Source of the DNA: Panacagrimonas sp965216845
GTDB taxonomy: Bacteria; Pseudomonadota; Gammaproteobacteria; Nevskiales; Nevskiaceae
NCBI GenBank assembly: GCA_965216845.1
Contig: OZ244200.1
Location: 2,604,001-2,668,000, forward strand
Reading direction: 5' to 3'
Length of the DNA: 64,000 bases
Part shown: positions 44,009-53,208 of the stretch, piece by piece
How positions within the stretch are numbered: the stretch's first letter is position 1
How the letters are laid out: each line of letters opens with the position of its first letter
The notes under the pieces: model-generated
The model's database searches: none
What the model was told of the DNA's origin: nothing
Seen by the model: only the letters and a program-made list of their open reading frames with translations
Translations under genes and position numbers: made by a program

Positions 44009-44470
44009 CTACCCGGACGGCGTGAAAGCACACAAGAGCTGGTACAGCGCCTGACTGCTTTGCGCCGCGCGCAATTTGGCGCAAAAGGCTTCGTCGGAAA
44101 ACATTTCCGCCACCGCGGCCAGGTGCTTGAGATGGGTCTCGGTGGCCGCTTGCGGCACCATCAGGCCGAACACCAGATCCACCGGATTGCCGTCGTGCGC
44201 GTCGTAATCCACCGGATGCTTGAGTCGCATGAACGCACCAAGGCTGGAATCGAGCAGATCCACACGCCCGTGGGGAATCGCCACGCCATGCCCCAGGCCG
44301 GTACTGCCCAGTTTTTCCCGACCCGTCAGGCTGGTGAAAACATCTTGCGCCATCAGATCTTCCGAACCCGTGGCCAGCATCCGGGAGAGCTCCTCCAGGG
44401 CCTTTTTCTTGCTGCTGAGGCTGACGCCGTTGAGGACGCGATCCGCCGTCAGGATTTCAGCGAGTTTCAT
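44009..44470 (-). CDS. ptsN: PTS EIIA-Ntr
   Basis: A 153-residue nitrogen-PTS regulator. The phosphorylated His is H67 in HGVAIPHGRVDLLD, and the N-terminus MKLAEILTADRVLNGVSLSS is family-typical. In other species EIIA-Ntr controls potassium uptake and nitrogen and stress responses. The ATG at 44470 fits the family; earlier in-frame starts would cross the hpf terminator. Confidence 0.94.
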   Translation of the reverse strand: MKLAEILTADRVLNGVSLSSKKKALEELSRMLATGSEDLMAQDVFTSLTGREKLGSTGLGHGVAIPHGRVDLLDSSLGAFMRLKHPVDYDAHDGNPVDLVFGLMVPQAATETHLKHLAAVAEMFSDEAFCAKLRAAQSSQALYQLLCAFTPSG

Positions 44471-44531
44471 CAAGATTCTCCGGGCAAGGCGGGATGTGGG
44501 CCGACAATGATTATGCGATGAATCGCCCAAC

Positions 44532-44562
44532 AAAAACCCCGCCACGAACACTCGTGGCGGGG
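44532..44562 (-). terminator. Rho-independent terminator between hpf and ptsN
   Basis: On the minus strand an 11-base-pair stem CCCCGCCACGA / TCGTGGCGGGG with a four-base loop is followed by TTTTTGTT. It lies 14 bases beyond the hpf stop and 62 bases before ptsN, so it should end or attenuate the lpt-rpoN-hpf transcript. Confidence 0.85.
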
Positions 44563-44575
44563 CCTGGATCAAAGG

Positions 44576-44902
44576 CTACTGCGTAACCATGCGTTTTGGT
44601 GCTTGCTTGACGTGGTGATCGCGCAGTTTCTCCTTGTGTTTGCGGGTTTGCTGATCGAGCTTGTCGATCAGGGCGTCAATGGCGGCGTACATGTCGTCAT
44701 CGGTCACCGCATGCGCATGCATGTTGGCGCCGCTGGCGTGAACGGTCGCCTCCGCCTTGTGCCGCAATTTTTCCACCGACAGGATCACATCGGCATTGAT
44801 CAGATGATCAAAGTGCCGTTCGATCCGCTTGATCTTGGCCTGGACGTAGTCCTTCAACGGCGGCGTCAGATCAAGATGGTGGCCGGAGATGTTCAGATTC
44901 AT
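44576..44902 (-). CDS. hpf: Ribosome hibernation promoting factor (short form)
   Basis: A 108-residue protein of the Hpf/YfiA family that binds 30S subunits in stationary phase. MNLNISGHHLDLTPPLKDYV and the basic helix KLDQQTRKHKEKLRDHHVK are typical. Short forms act with RMF. Position after rpoN is conserved. Confidence 0.95.
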   Translation of the reverse strand: MNLNISGHHLDLTPPLKDYVQAKIKRIERHFDHLINADVILSVEKLRHKAEATVHASGANMHAHAVTDDDMYAAIDALIDKLDQQTRKHKEKLRDHHVKQAPKRMVTQ

Positions 44903-44954
44903 CGTTTACCTCCTTACGCGTTTGGGGCAATGCCCCGGGAAAAACTGGTCGTCC

Positions 44955-46406
44955 CTACACCGTCTGTTTTCTTTGGTGTGAAGGCGCGATTTTCAATGCC
45001 TCGCGATACTTGGCGACAGTGCGCCGCGCGACCTGGACCCCTTCGTCCAGCAAGTGTTGCGCCAGCGCCGCATCCGACAGTGGCCTGCCGGGACTTTCGG
45101 CGTCCACCAGCCGCTTGATCATGGCCTGGATCGCGGTGGAGGAGGCCTGACCGCCGCCGGTGGTATGCACGTGACTGGAGAAAAAGAACTTGAACTCGTA
45201 CAGCCCACTGGGCGTGAGCATGTATTTGTTGGCAGTGGCTCTGGATACGGTGGATTCGTGGATCCCCAGTTGTTCGGCGATATCGCGCAGCACCATCGGG
45301 CGCATGGCTTCGGGTCCATGTTCCAGAAAATCGCGCTGTTGTTCAACCAGGCAGTGCGCGACACGCAGAATGGTTTCGTGGCGCGACTCCAAGTTATTGA
45401 TAAAACTACGTGCTTCGCCCAGGTGTTGTTTGAGTTGCTGTTGGTCGGGGGAGGTGTCGGCCCGCTTGATCAGTGCCTGATAGCGCGCATTGATGCGCAC
45501 GCGCGGCAAATGTTCGCGGTTGAGCGCGACCTGCCAGCGACCATCCTTGCGCTTGACCACCACATCCGGCGTCACGTAGCTGGCCTCGTGAGGGGTGAAG
45601 GCGCGGCCCGGATGCGGCTGCAAGGTCCGGATCAGGCTGACCGCGCCCGCAATCTGCCGCTCCGAAAACCCCTGCGCGCGCATGGCCGCCTGATGGTCAT
45701 TGCGCGCCAGACGCATCAACCCCAGATCCAACAAAGCCTGAGCCGCGCCTGCTTCCTGGTCCGGCAAATCCAGTTGCCGCAGCTGCAATTGCAGGCATTC
45801 ATCCAGATCACGCGCGGCAACGCCGGGCGGGTCGAACTGCTGCACCCGGCGCAACACCGACTCAATGTGAGTCGCATCCAGTGCGCTGCGTTCGATCAGC
45901 ACCGACAGCAGCTCGTCCCAAGTTCGCAGATAGCCGTCTTCATCGACCGCGTCCACCACGAATTCGGCGATGGCGTAGTCAACCGGCGTCAGCGTCAACA
46001 GCTTGAGCTGCGCACGCAAGTGCGCCTGCAGGTCGCCGTGCAGATGCAGATTGGCGTCCAGAAAATCGCGCAGCCCATCATCCGCGCCTGACGCGGAGCC
46101 GGTGGGCAGCAGATCATCGGTGAGATCACTCCAGTCCGCGTCCACCGGCAAGTCCTGAGGAATGTCCTCGGCCTCGGGCGCGGTTGCTGGCACCGTCGAA
46201 TCAGCATCAGCGGCGGCCTCGATGTCGGCTTCGGTCGACGCAGCGGACTCGTCCTCGTCGGGTTCCAGCAGCAGGTTGGAGTCCAGCGCGTCCTGAATCT
46301 CCTGCTGCAAGTCCTGGGTGGACATCTGCAACATGCGGATCGCCTGCTGCAGCGCAGGCGTCATCGCCAGACTCATGCCCTGCCGCAAACCCAGCGACTG
46401 GCGCAT
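44955..46406 (-). CDS. rpoN: RNA polymerase sigma-54 factor
   Basis: A 483-residue sigma-54. Region I begins MRQSLGLRQGMSLAMTPALQ with the glutamine-rich helix (QQAIRMLQMSTQDLQQEI), region II is acidic, the HTH region has LGIHESTVSRATANKYMLTP, and the RpoN box reads ARRTVAKYREAL near the C-terminus. It is in the standard lptB-rpoN-hpf order. Confidence 0.97.
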   Translation of the reverse strand: MRQSLGLRQGMSLAMTPALQQAIRMLQMSTQDLQQEIQDALDSNLLLEPDEDESAASTEADIEAAADADSTVPATAPEAEDIPQDLPVDADWSDLTDDLLPTGSASGADDGLRDFLDANLHLHGDLQAHLRAQLKLLTLTPVDYAIAEFVVDAVDEDGYLRTWDELLSVLIERSALDATHIESVLRRVQQFDPPGVAARDLDECLQLQLRQLDLPDQEAGAAQALLDLGLMRLARNDHQAAMRAQGFSERQIAGAVSLIRTLQPHPGRAFTPHEASYVTPDVVVKRKDGRWQVALNREHLPRVRINARYQALIKRADTSPDQQQLKQHLGEARSFINNLESRHETILRVAHCLVEQQRDFLEHGPEAMRPMVLRDIAEQLGIHESTVSRATANKYMLTPSGLYEFKFFFSSHVHTTGGGQASSTAIQAMIKRLVDAESPGRPLSDAALAQHLLDEGVQVARRTVAKYREALKIAPSHQRKQTV

Positions 46407-46490
46407 TTTCAGAATCTCTCGTTCATTCGGCTCATTCGGATATTGTAGCCGATGGTACGAGTCTTGCTTATAAAACAGGGCCTGTTGGCG

Positions 46491-47246
46491 TCACAAGGAA
46501 AACTGCTCGCCCAGATAAACCCGGCGAACCATCTCATCATTAAGCAATTCCTGGGGTTGACCTTCGGCAATCACGCGCCCTTCGGCCAGGATGTAGGAGC
46601 GTTCACACAAGGCCAGGGTCTCGCGGACATTGTGATCGGTGATCAGCACGCCGATGCCGCGATCACGCAGATGATGGACGATGGTCTGGATATCCCCCAC
46701 CGCGATCGGATCAACGCCGGCGAAGGGCTCATCCAGCAACACGAAACGCGGATTGGCGGCCAGCGAACGGGCGATTTCCACCCGCCGCCGCTCGCCGCCA
46801 GACAGCGACTGACCTTCGCCGTCGCGGATATGCTCGATATGCAGCTCTTCCAGCAGCCGCTCCAGTTCCTGCTTGCGCTGCTTGCGGTTGAGATCCGGTC
46901 GCACTTCCAGAATCGCACGGATGTTCTCCGCCACCGTCAGGCGCCGAAACACCGACGCCTCCTGCGGTAAATAGCCCAGGCCAAGGCGCGCCCTGGCGTG
47001 CATGGGCAGGCGCGTGACGTCACGCCCATCGAGCTCGATGCGACCGTCGTCACAGGGCACCAGGCCCACAATCATGTAGAAGGAGGTGGTCTTGCCCGCG
47101 CCGTTGGGACCCAGCAGGCCGACGATTTCGCCGGCGCTGAGTTCTAGCGAAACCTCACGCACCACGGTGCGCTTGCCGTATTTCTTGACCAGACCGCTGG
47201 CGCGCAATACCGAGGTTTTGGCGGCTGTCGCTTCAGGGATCATCAT
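46491..47246 (-). CDS. lptB: LPS export ABC transporter ATP-binding protein
   Basis: A 251-residue ATPase that drives LPS extraction with LptFG. Walker A GLLGPNGAGKTTSFYMI, signature SLSGGERRRVEIAR, Walker B FVLLDEPFAGVDP and switch TDHNVRETL are intact. The ATG at 47246 (or the adjacent one at 47243) overlaps the lptA stop; the frame open further upstream is lptA sequence. Confidence 0.96.
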   Translation of the reverse strand: MMIPEATAAKTSVLRASGLVKKYGKRTVVREVSLELSAGEIVGLLGPNGAGKTTSFYMIVGLVPCDDGRIELDGRDVTRLPMHARARLGLGYLPQEASVFRRLTVAENIRAILEVRPDLNRKQRKQELERLLEELHIEHIRDGEGQSLSGGERRRVEIARSLAANPRFVLLDEPFAGVDPIAVGDIQTIVHHLRDRGIGVLITDHNVRETLALCERSYILAEGRVIAEGQPQELLNDEMVRRVYLGEQFSL

Positions 47247-47820
47247 TGACCTCGGACGCTGGCGCGGGCGGCAAAATGGTGATGCGCACCTGCCCCTGAT
47301 CGCTGCCGCTGGCCTGGATGCGACGCCGCACCACGTCGTAACGAATGTTCTCGCCGCTGATCTCATCGCTGCCGCGTTTCATGAACGCATCGCCGCGCAA
47401 TTGCACCATGCCTTCACGCGCGTCGTAGTGCAGCGAATTGGCGCGCGCCTGAACCGGATCACCGCGCTTGCCTTGCGCCTGCACGCCGCGATGCGCCAAT
47501 TGCGCCGGCGCGCCACTCACCTTGGCTTCAAACTGGCGATCTTCGAACTGGCGCAACTCCAGCCGCGCGCCGCGCAATTCCAGATCGGTCGAACTGAGCT
47601 TGACGCGCCCGGTGTACACCATGGCCCCGCCCTGCGCCCACTCGGCGTGATCGGCGGTGACGGTGACCGGGCCGCGAATCGGCACGCGTCGAGCCGGCGT
47701 TGGCGCGGGCGCTTGGGCTGCAACGGCTTCCTCGGACGTTTCTGGCGCAGACGGGCTTTCCTGCGCCTGCGCCCAGCAGCACAGCGACAGCATCAAGGCG
47801 AATGCGCTAAGGCGTGACAT
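47233..47820 (-). CDS. lptA: Periplasmic LPS-bridge protein LptA
   Basis: A 195-residue protein of the Lpt bridge. A signal peptide ends at AQA (MSRLSAFALMLSLCCWAQAQ). An Ala/Pro-rich linker precedes the OstA-type jellyroll: VTVTADHAEWAQGGAMVYTG and SDEISGENIRYDVVRRRIQA. The start ATG 47820 overlaps lptC by 14 bases. Confidence 0.92.
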   Translation of the reverse strand: MSRLSAFALMLSLCCWAQAQESPSAPETSEEAVAAQAPAPTPARRVPIRGPVTVTADHAEWAQGGAMVYTGRVKLSSTDLELRGARLELRQFEDRQFEAKVSGAPAQLAHRGVQAQGKRGDPVQARANSLHYDAREGMVQLRGDAFMKRGSDEISGENIRYDVVRRRIQASGSDQGQVRITILPPAPASEVNDDP

Positions 47821-48355
47821 AGCGCATCTCCACGTTCTGTTGCAGTGCGATGCGCTCGGCCTTGGCATCCAGCCGCAGTCCGCGACCGCTGGCCTGACGG
47901 CTGGCGCTGTGCAAACGCACCGGGTCGTCGGTCTCCAGAACCTTGGCGACCACGTCCACCCGCATGCGCTCGGACTCGAACTTCAGCGGCTCGCCGTCCG
48001 GCCATTTTCCTTCGCCCTTGACGCCGCCGTGCAATTGCAAGACCTGCTGACCCGCCGCGCTGAAGCCTGCTGGCGCACGCATTTGCCAACGGCGCTCGCC
48101 GTTGTCCAGCAGATACAGCCACACGTCCGACAACCGCGCGGACTCATCGTCGAAATAGCGGATGGTCTCCGCCTGGGCATCAAAAATGGGCGCACCCTGC
48201 TGATCCAGCCGCTGCCATTGCGCGCCGCGCACGATGTAGCGCGGAACCGCCTCCGACCGATCCGCTTCCACCGCCGGCGATTGCTGGTCGGGCATCAGCC
48301 AGGCGAGCGCGATTCCGGCGAGCACGATCAATAACAGTGACCAGCCGATGTGCAT
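47807..48355 (-). CDS. lptC: LPS export protein LptC
   Basis: A 182-residue bitopic protein that receives LPS from LptBFG and passes it to LptA. One N-terminal membrane helix (MHIGWSLLLIVLAGIALAWL) is followed by the OstA-like fold (QWQRLDQQGAPIFDAQAETI, LKFESERMRVDVVAKVLETD). Start overlaps kdsC by one base. Confidence 0.92.
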   Translation of the reverse strand: MHIGWSLLLIVLAGIALAWLMPDQQSPAVEADRSEAVPRYIVRGAQWQRLDQQGAPIFDAQAETIRYFDDESARLSDVWLYLLDNGERRWQMRAPAGFSAAGQQVLQLHGGVKGEGKWPDGEPLKFESERMRVDVVAKVLETDDPVRLHSASRQASGRGLRLDAKAERIALQQNVEMRYVTP

Positions 48356-48912
48356 TACCCGATATCCGGTTCGGTCGCTTCCTGCGCCGCCGACGCGCCC
48401 GCACGCGCCGCCATGATCAGGTCCACCGCCTCGCGAATGGCACCGTCACCGCCACGATAGCGGCTCACCCACTGCGCGCGCTGCAAGGCGCTGGGGTGCG
48501 CATCCGCCACCGTCATGGACAGGCCCACCCGGTCAAACAGGGGGAAGTCCAGCACATCGTCGCCGATGTGGGCGCACTGGGCGTCGGCGATATTCAGCGC
48601 CGACTGCACCGCCTCGTAGGCCGGAATCTTGTCCTGCTGATCCAGAAAGATGTGGACGATGCCCAGCGACTCCAGCCGTTTTTGCATGGCTGCCGACGGC
48701 CTTCCGGAAATCACCGCCACCTCGACGCCAGATTGCCTGAGCATTTTCATGCCCAGGCCGTCGCGCACGTTCACCGCCTTGAGCTCGGAACCGTCGGCGG
48801 CGATGTAGAGCTTGCAATCGGTCATCACGCCGTCAATATCCACGAACAGGCAGCGGATGTTCGCGGCACGCTGTCGCAATTGGCTGGCGTCGAGTTTGGT
48901 GGTTTGGTTCAT
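48355..48912 (-). CDS. kdsC: 3-deoxy-D-manno-octulosonate 8-phosphate phosphatase
   Basis: A 185-residue HAD phosphatase producing Kdo for LPS. It has CLFVDIDGVMTDCKLYI (nucleophile Asp), AVNVRDGLGMKMLRQSG, VAVISGRPS and AHIGDDVLDFPLFDRVGLSM. Kdo synthesis (kdsD-kdsC) and LPS transport (lptCAB) are contiguous. Confidence 0.95.
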   Translation of the reverse strand: MNQTTKLDASQLRQRAANIRCLFVDIDGVMTDCKLYIAADGSELKAVNVRDGLGMKMLRQSGVEVAVISGRPSAAMQKRLESLGIVHIFLDQQDKIPAYEAVQSALNIADAQCAHIGDDVLDFPLFDRVGLSMTVADAHPSALQRAQWVSRYRGGDGAIREAVDLIMAARAGASAAQEATEPDIG

Positions 48913-49886
48913 CAGACCACTCCGGCGCGCAGCAAATCGTTCATGTGCACCACGCCTTGCAGCGCGCCGTCATCATCGGTCACCAGCAGGGCCAGAATCT
49001 TGTGTTGCTCCATCATCTGCACGGCTTCGGCGGCCAGATGATCCGCCGCGATGCGTTTGCCGCCGGGCGTCATCAAATCCTCAATGCGCGCGCCGTGCAG
49101 ATCAACCCCCTTGTCCAGGCTGCGGCGCAGATCACCGTCGGTATAGATTCCCAGCACCTGCTGCTTGTCGTTCACGACTGCGGTCATGCCCAACCCCTTG
49201 CGGGTCATTTCCAGCAAGGCCTGGCTCCAGAGCGTATCCGGACGCACCATGGGAACCTGTTCACCGCCGCGCATGACGTCGGCAATCTTGAGCAACAGCT
49301 TGCGCCCCAGCGACCCGCCCGGATGCGACAGCGCGAAATCCGAAGCGGTGAAACCGCGCGCTTCCAGCAGCGCAACGGCCAGCGCATCGCCCATCGCCAG
49401 GGTGGAGGTGGTACTGGCGGTGGGCGCCAAGTTCAAAGGACAGGCCTCTTTTTCTACCGAAACATCCAGATGCACATCAGCCGCCCTCGCCAACGTGGAT
49501 TGGGCTTTGCCGGTCATGGCAATCATCGGCGCGGCCATGCGTTTGAACAGCGGCAGAATGGTGACCACCTCCGCGGTTTCGCCGGAGTAGCTGATCGCCA
49601 ACACCACGTCCTCGCGCGTGATCATGCCCAGATCGCCATGACTGGCTTCGCCGGGATGCACAAAAAATGCCGGCGTGCCGGTAGAAGCCAGGGTGGCGGC
49701 GATCTTGTTGCCGATGTGGCCGGATTTGCCCATGCCGGTGACCACCACACGACCCTTGCAATCCAGCATCAGCGCGCAGGCGCGGGCAAAATCCTGATCC
49801 ACGCGCGCGATCAGGGCGGAAACGGCGTCGCGCTCGATTTCCAGGGTTTGGCGGCCCAGGCGCAGGAATTCTTCTTGTGCGGTCAT
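48912..49886 (-). CDS. kdsD: D-arabinose 5-phosphate isomerase
   Basis: A 324-residue enzyme that converts ribulose 5-phosphate to arabinose 5-phosphate for Kdo. An N-terminal SIS domain (VVTGMGKSGHIGNKIAATLA, GTPAFFVHPGEASHGDLGMI) is followed by two CBS domains (VPMVRPDTLWSQALLEMTRK and IYTDGDLRRSLDKGVDL). ATG 49886 matches the family start; a TTG seven codons upstream is also open. Confidence 0.94.
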   Translation of the reverse strand: MTAQEEFLRLGRQTLEIERDAVSALIARVDQDFARACALMLDCKGRVVVTGMGKSGHIGNKIAATLASTGTPAFFVHPGEASHGDLGMITREDVVLAISYSGETAEVVTILPLFKRMAAPMIAMTGKAQSTLARAADVHLDVSVEKEACPLNLAPTASTTSTLAMGDALAVALLEARGFTASDFALSHPGGSLGRKLLLKIADVMRGGEQVPMVRPDTLWSQALLEMTRKGLGMTAVVNDKQQVLGIYTDGDLRRSLDKGVDLHGARIEDLMTPGGKRIAADHLAAEAVQMMEQHKILALLVTDDDGALQGVVHMNDLLRAGVV

Positions 49887-49955
49887 GACGGCGTCAGGCG
49901 GGATCAAGCAAAAGTATACGTAGGGCGGCTGAAAGAAACCCTGTTTGATGATGCG

Positions 49956-51398
49956 CTATGGCATCGCCTTGATGCGCTGATAGGCTTCCAGCGCTCGTTG
50001 GCGCGTTTGTTTCAAGTCCACCATCGGCGCCGGATAGTCACGTCCCAACACCAGACCACAGGCCTGCAAGACCGCCGCCGGTGCGCGCCAGGGTGCATGG
50101 ATGAACTTGCTGGGGCAATCTTTGAGTTGCGGCAGCCACTGGCGAATGTAGTCGCCCTCAGCATCGAATTTTTCCGATTGCAACACCGGATTGAATACGC
50201 GGAAATAAGGTGCCGCATCAGCGCCGCATCCGGCAGTCCATTGCCAGCCCAGGCTGTTCTGCGCAAGGTCTGCGTCCACCAGCGTGTCCCAGAACCATTT
50301 GGCGCCCTGTTGCCAGCGAATCAGCAGATTCTTGGTCAGGAAGGACGCCACCACCATGCGCACGCGGTTGTGCATCCAGCCGCTGTGCCAGAGCTCGCGC
50401 ATGCCGGCGTCCACCAGAGGAATACCCGTTCTCCCCTGCTGCCAGGCTTGCAGGTCCGCCGAATCATCGGCGCGCCAGGGAAAGTGCTCGAACTTGGCTT
50501 GCAAAGGCGCATCGCTGGTGTGTGGAAAATGAAACAGCTGATGATGAGAAAACTCGCGCCAGCCGATCTGACGCAAGAAACCGCTGCTGTTCTCCACCAC
50601 GCCATCTTGGTGGTTGCTCATCTCGGCCTGCCTGAAGCGCGCAAGAATCTGTCGCGGGCCGATTTCACCAAAGTGCAGATAGGGCGAAAGACTGGATGTC
50701 CCCGCCGTCGCCGGCTGATCGCGGTGCGGCTGATCGTCCGCCAGCGCCGTTTTGCAAAACCCATCCAGTTGCGCCAGCGCGCCCGGCTCACCGGGCCGCC
50801 AACGCTGTCGCAAGCCGCCGTCCCAGGCGATCCTGGGCAACAGGGCCAGGGCATCCACCGTCAGTCCCTCACAACTCTGGCCTGGAATCTGTTGCGGCGC
50901 CGGCACCGGCTGTTGCGGCGGCAGCAAGGCCATGGCCGCGCGCCAGAACGGCGTGAAAACCCGATAAGGCTCGCCGCTGCCGGTCTTGAGCTGCCAAGGC
51001 TCGACCAACAATGCGCCATTGAAGCTGTGTACGTCCAGGCCATCCTCGCGCAGGGCTTGCTTGATGTCAGTGTCGCGCGCCACCAGCGCCGGCTCGTACA
51101 GGCGATTCCAGAACACCGCGGTGGCGCCGCACTCGGCGGCGATGGCGCGCAATATCGGCAGGCTTTCGCCACACCGAATCACCAGTCGAGCGCCGCGCTC
51201 GGCAAGCGCGGTGGAAAGCTGGATCAGGCTGTGATGCAACCACCACTGCGACGCCGCGCCCGGACGCCAGGGGCCGGCTTCAGCGGGCGCGTGAATAAAC
51301 ACCGGCACCACCCGGTCCGCCCATTCGATGGCCGCCGTCAACGCCGGCTGATCGGCCAGACGCAAGTCACGACGAAACCAGACGATGGCGGTTTTCAC
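49956..51398 (-). CDS. phrB: Deoxyribodipyrimidine photolyase
   Basis: A 480-residue class I photolyase that splits UV pyrimidine dimers with FAD and a light-harvesting cofactor. N-terminal AIVWFRRDLRLADQPALTAA, and the FAD domain with GFLRQIGWREFSHHQLFHFP, LVDAGMRELWHSGWMHNRVR and WDTLVDADLAQNSLGWQWTA. The GTG at 51398 was chosen because an ATG 11 codons upstream lies inside a strong stem-loop (51421-51442). Confidence 0.93.
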   Translation of the reverse strand: MKTAIVWFRRDLRLADQPALTAAIEWADRVVPVFIHAPAEAGPWRPGAASQWWLHHSLIQLSTALAERGARLVIRCGESLPILRAIAAECGATAVFWNRLYEPALVARDTDIKQALREDGLDVHSFNGALLVEPWQLKTGSGEPYRVFTPFWRAAMALLPPQQPVPAPQQIPGQSCEGLTVDALALLPRIAWDGGLRQRWRPGEPGALAQLDGFCKTALADDQPHRDQPATAGTSSLSPYLHFGEIGPRQILARFRQAEMSNHQDGVVENSSGFLRQIGWREFSHHQLFHFPHTSDAPLQAKFEHFPWRADDSADLQAWQQGRTGIPLVDAGMRELWHSGWMHNRVRMVVASFLTKNLLIRWQQGAKWFWDTLVDADLAQNSLGWQWTAGCGADAAPYFRVFNPVLQSEKFDAEGDYIRQWLPQLKDCPSKFIHAPWRAPAAVLQACGLVLGRDYPAPMVDLKQTRQRALEAYQRIKAMP

Positions 51399-51420
51399 AT
51401 TTCGATCCGCTTTCGAATCA

Positions 51421-51442
51421 TGCCTCATCATAACGAGGCATT
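51421..51442. promoter_or_regulatory. Stem-loop between photolyase and ABC exporter genes
   Basis: ATGCCTC-ATCATAAC-GAGGCAT forms a perfect seven-base stem with an eight-base loop in the divergent promoter region. It has no T tract. It could be an operator or affect photolyase translation. Confidence 0.4.
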
Positions 51443-51456
51443 CGGCGCGCGCCGCT

Positions 51457-51462
51457 TATAAT
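51457..51462 (+). promoter_or_regulatory. -10 box directly upstream of the ABC ATPase gene
   Basis: A perfect TATAAT lies seven bases before the ATG at 51470 and no ribosome site intervenes, so the mRNA may be leaderless. The -35 region is weak. Confidence 0.45.
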
Positions 51463-51469
51463 TTTCGCC

Positions 51470-52408
51470 ATGAGCACATCCCCATCTGATGCCCTGCGCG
51501 TAGCGGGCGTCACAAAGTCTTACGGCCCGCTGCAGGCCTTGCGAGGGGTGGATTTCTCCATTGCCGAAGGTGAGTTCTTCGGTTTGCTTGGGCCCAACGG
51601 CGCCGGCAAGTCCACCCTGATCAACATCATTGCCGGCCTGGTGCGCATGAGCGCCGGCGCGGTAACGGTCATGGGTCATGACAACGTGCGCGAATTCCGC
51701 GCCGCGCGACGCCACCTGGGCCTGGTGCCGCAGGAGCTGGTGTTCGACCCTTTTTTCAAGGTGGTGGATCAGCTCAGAATCCAGGCCGGCTATTACGGCT
51801 GCGGACGTGAGTCATGGCCGTGGATTGACGAAATCCTGGAACGTCTGGGCCTGGCGGACAAACGCAACAGTTCCATGCGCGCACTGTCCGGCGGCATGAA
51901 ACGCCGTGTGCTGGTGGCGCAGGCCCTGGTGCATCGGCCACCGCTGGTGATTCTGGATGAACCCACCGCCGGCGTGGACGTGGAGTTGCGTCGCACGCTG
52001 TGGGATTTCATGCGCGATCAACACGCGCGTGGCACCACGGTGGTCCTGACGACGCATTACCTGGAGGAAGCGCAGGAGATGTGTAACCGCATCGCGATTC
52101 TGGATGACGGCGAAATCCGCGCGCTGGAAAGCACCCAACAATTGCTTTCGCGCCATCCGTTCCGTTTCCTGCGGCTGAAACTGGCCGACCCAAGCCAGCT
52201 GCCGCAGGCGCTGAAGCCAATGATTTCCGAAACCGATGGCCACTACGTGGAGCTGAAACTGGAAACCGCGCGTCACCCCATCGCCAGCGTGTTCGATGCC
52301 TTGCGCGACGCCGGCCTGCCGATTGAGGACGTGCACACCCGCGAGCCGGATCTGGAAGACATCTTCGTTGAACTGACGCGCGACGATGTCCCGCTGGGGG
52401 CGGCATGA
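51470..52408 (+). CDS. ABC-2 transporter ATP-binding protein (YadG-like)
   Basis: A 312-residue ATPase with Walker A LLGPNGAGKSTLINIIAGLV, signature RALSGGMKRRVLVAQAL, Walker B LVILDEPTAGVDVELRR and TTHYLEEAQEMCNR. It pairs with the permease gene, overlapping it by four bases. E. coli yadGH is the closest arrangement I know; the exported substrate is unknown. Confidence 0.92.
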   Translation: MSTSPSDALRVAGVTKSYGPLQALRGVDFSIAEGEFFGLLGPNGAGKSTLINIIAGLVRMSAGAVTVMGHDNVREFRAARRHLGLVPQELVFDPFFKVVDQLRIQAGYYGCGRESWPWIDEILERLGLADKRNSSMRALSGGMKRRVLVAQALVHRPPLVILDEPTAGVDVELRRTLWDFMRDQHARGTTVVLTTHYLEEAQEMCNRIAILDDGEIRALESTQQLLSRHPFRFLRLKLADPSQLPQALKPMISETDGHYVELKLETARHPIASVFDALRDAGLPIEDVHTREPDLEDIFVELTRDDVPLGAA

Positions 52409-53172
52409 GTCCGGATCAGGTCGGTTTTCTGACCCTGCTGAAAAAGGAGTTCATGCGCTTCTGGTCGGTGTTTGCGCAAACCGTGATGGCGCCGGTGATC
52501 ACCGCGCTGTTGTACCTGTTCGTGTTCGCCCAGGCCTTGCAGGGCCGCACGTCGGCTTATGAAGGCATCAGTTACACCGAGTTTCTGCTGCCGGGCTTGA
52601 TCATGATGACGGTGCTGCAAAACGCCTTTGCCAACACCAGCTCCTCGCTGATTCAGTCCAAGGTGATGGGCAATCTTGTATTCATTCTGATGTCGCCACT
52701 GGGCGCGCTGGAATGGTTTGGCGCCTATGTCCTGGCCGCCCTGGCGCGGACCACCGCCGTGACCGCCGTGATGCTCGCCGCCACCTACCCCTTTGTTCCA
52801 TTGCCGCTGCATTCGGTGATGAGCCTGTTGGCGATGTTTTTTCTGGCCAGCGCCAGCCTGGCGGTGCTGGGCATCATCGCCGGCATCGTTTCGCAAAAAT
52901 TCGATCACATCGCCGCCTTCACCAATTTCTTCATCATGCCGCTGAGCTTTCTTTCGGGCGTGTTCTATTCGGTCCACGCGCTGCCCGAATTCTGGCTCAA
53001 GGCCTCGCACCTGAACCCCTTTTTCTATCTGATTGACGGCTTTCGCTACGGCTTTTTCGGTGAATCCGATGTCGCCATCGGCCTGAGTCTGCTGTGGGGC
53101 GCTTGTTTCTTTTTGATCTTGTCGGCAATCTGCTTGTGGATGCTGGCAACCGGGTATCGGCTGCGGCATTGA
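52405..53172 (+). CDS. ABC-2 transporter permease (YadH-like)
   Basis: A 255-residue membrane protein with about six helices (FAQTVMAPVITALLYLFVFA, SLLAMFFLASASLAVLGIIA, GLSLLWGACFFLILSAICLW) and the ABC-2 segment FLSGVFYSVHALPEFWLKAS. It forms the exporter with the preceding ATPase. Confidence 0.92.
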   Translation: MSPDQVGFLTLLKKEFMRFWSVFAQTVMAPVITALLYLFVFAQALQGRTSAYEGISYTEFLLPGLIMMTVLQNAFANTSSSLIQSKVMGNLVFILMSPLGALEWFGAYVLAALARTTAVTAVMLAATYPFVPLPLHSVMSLLAMFFLASASLAVLGIIAGIVSQKFDHIAAFTNFFIMPLSFLSGVFYSVHALPEFWLKASHLNPFFYLIDGFRYGFFGESDVAIGLSLLWGACFFLILSAICLWMLATGYRLRH

Positions 53173-53208
53173 TCAGCAATAACAACGGGGGGCGAGTCGG
53201 TTCGGACG

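Noticed and set aside
43997..44470. Missing N-terminal domain of HprK in another frame upstream
   Set aside because: The upstream DNA is an intact ptsN, so the short HprK is not a frameshift artefact.
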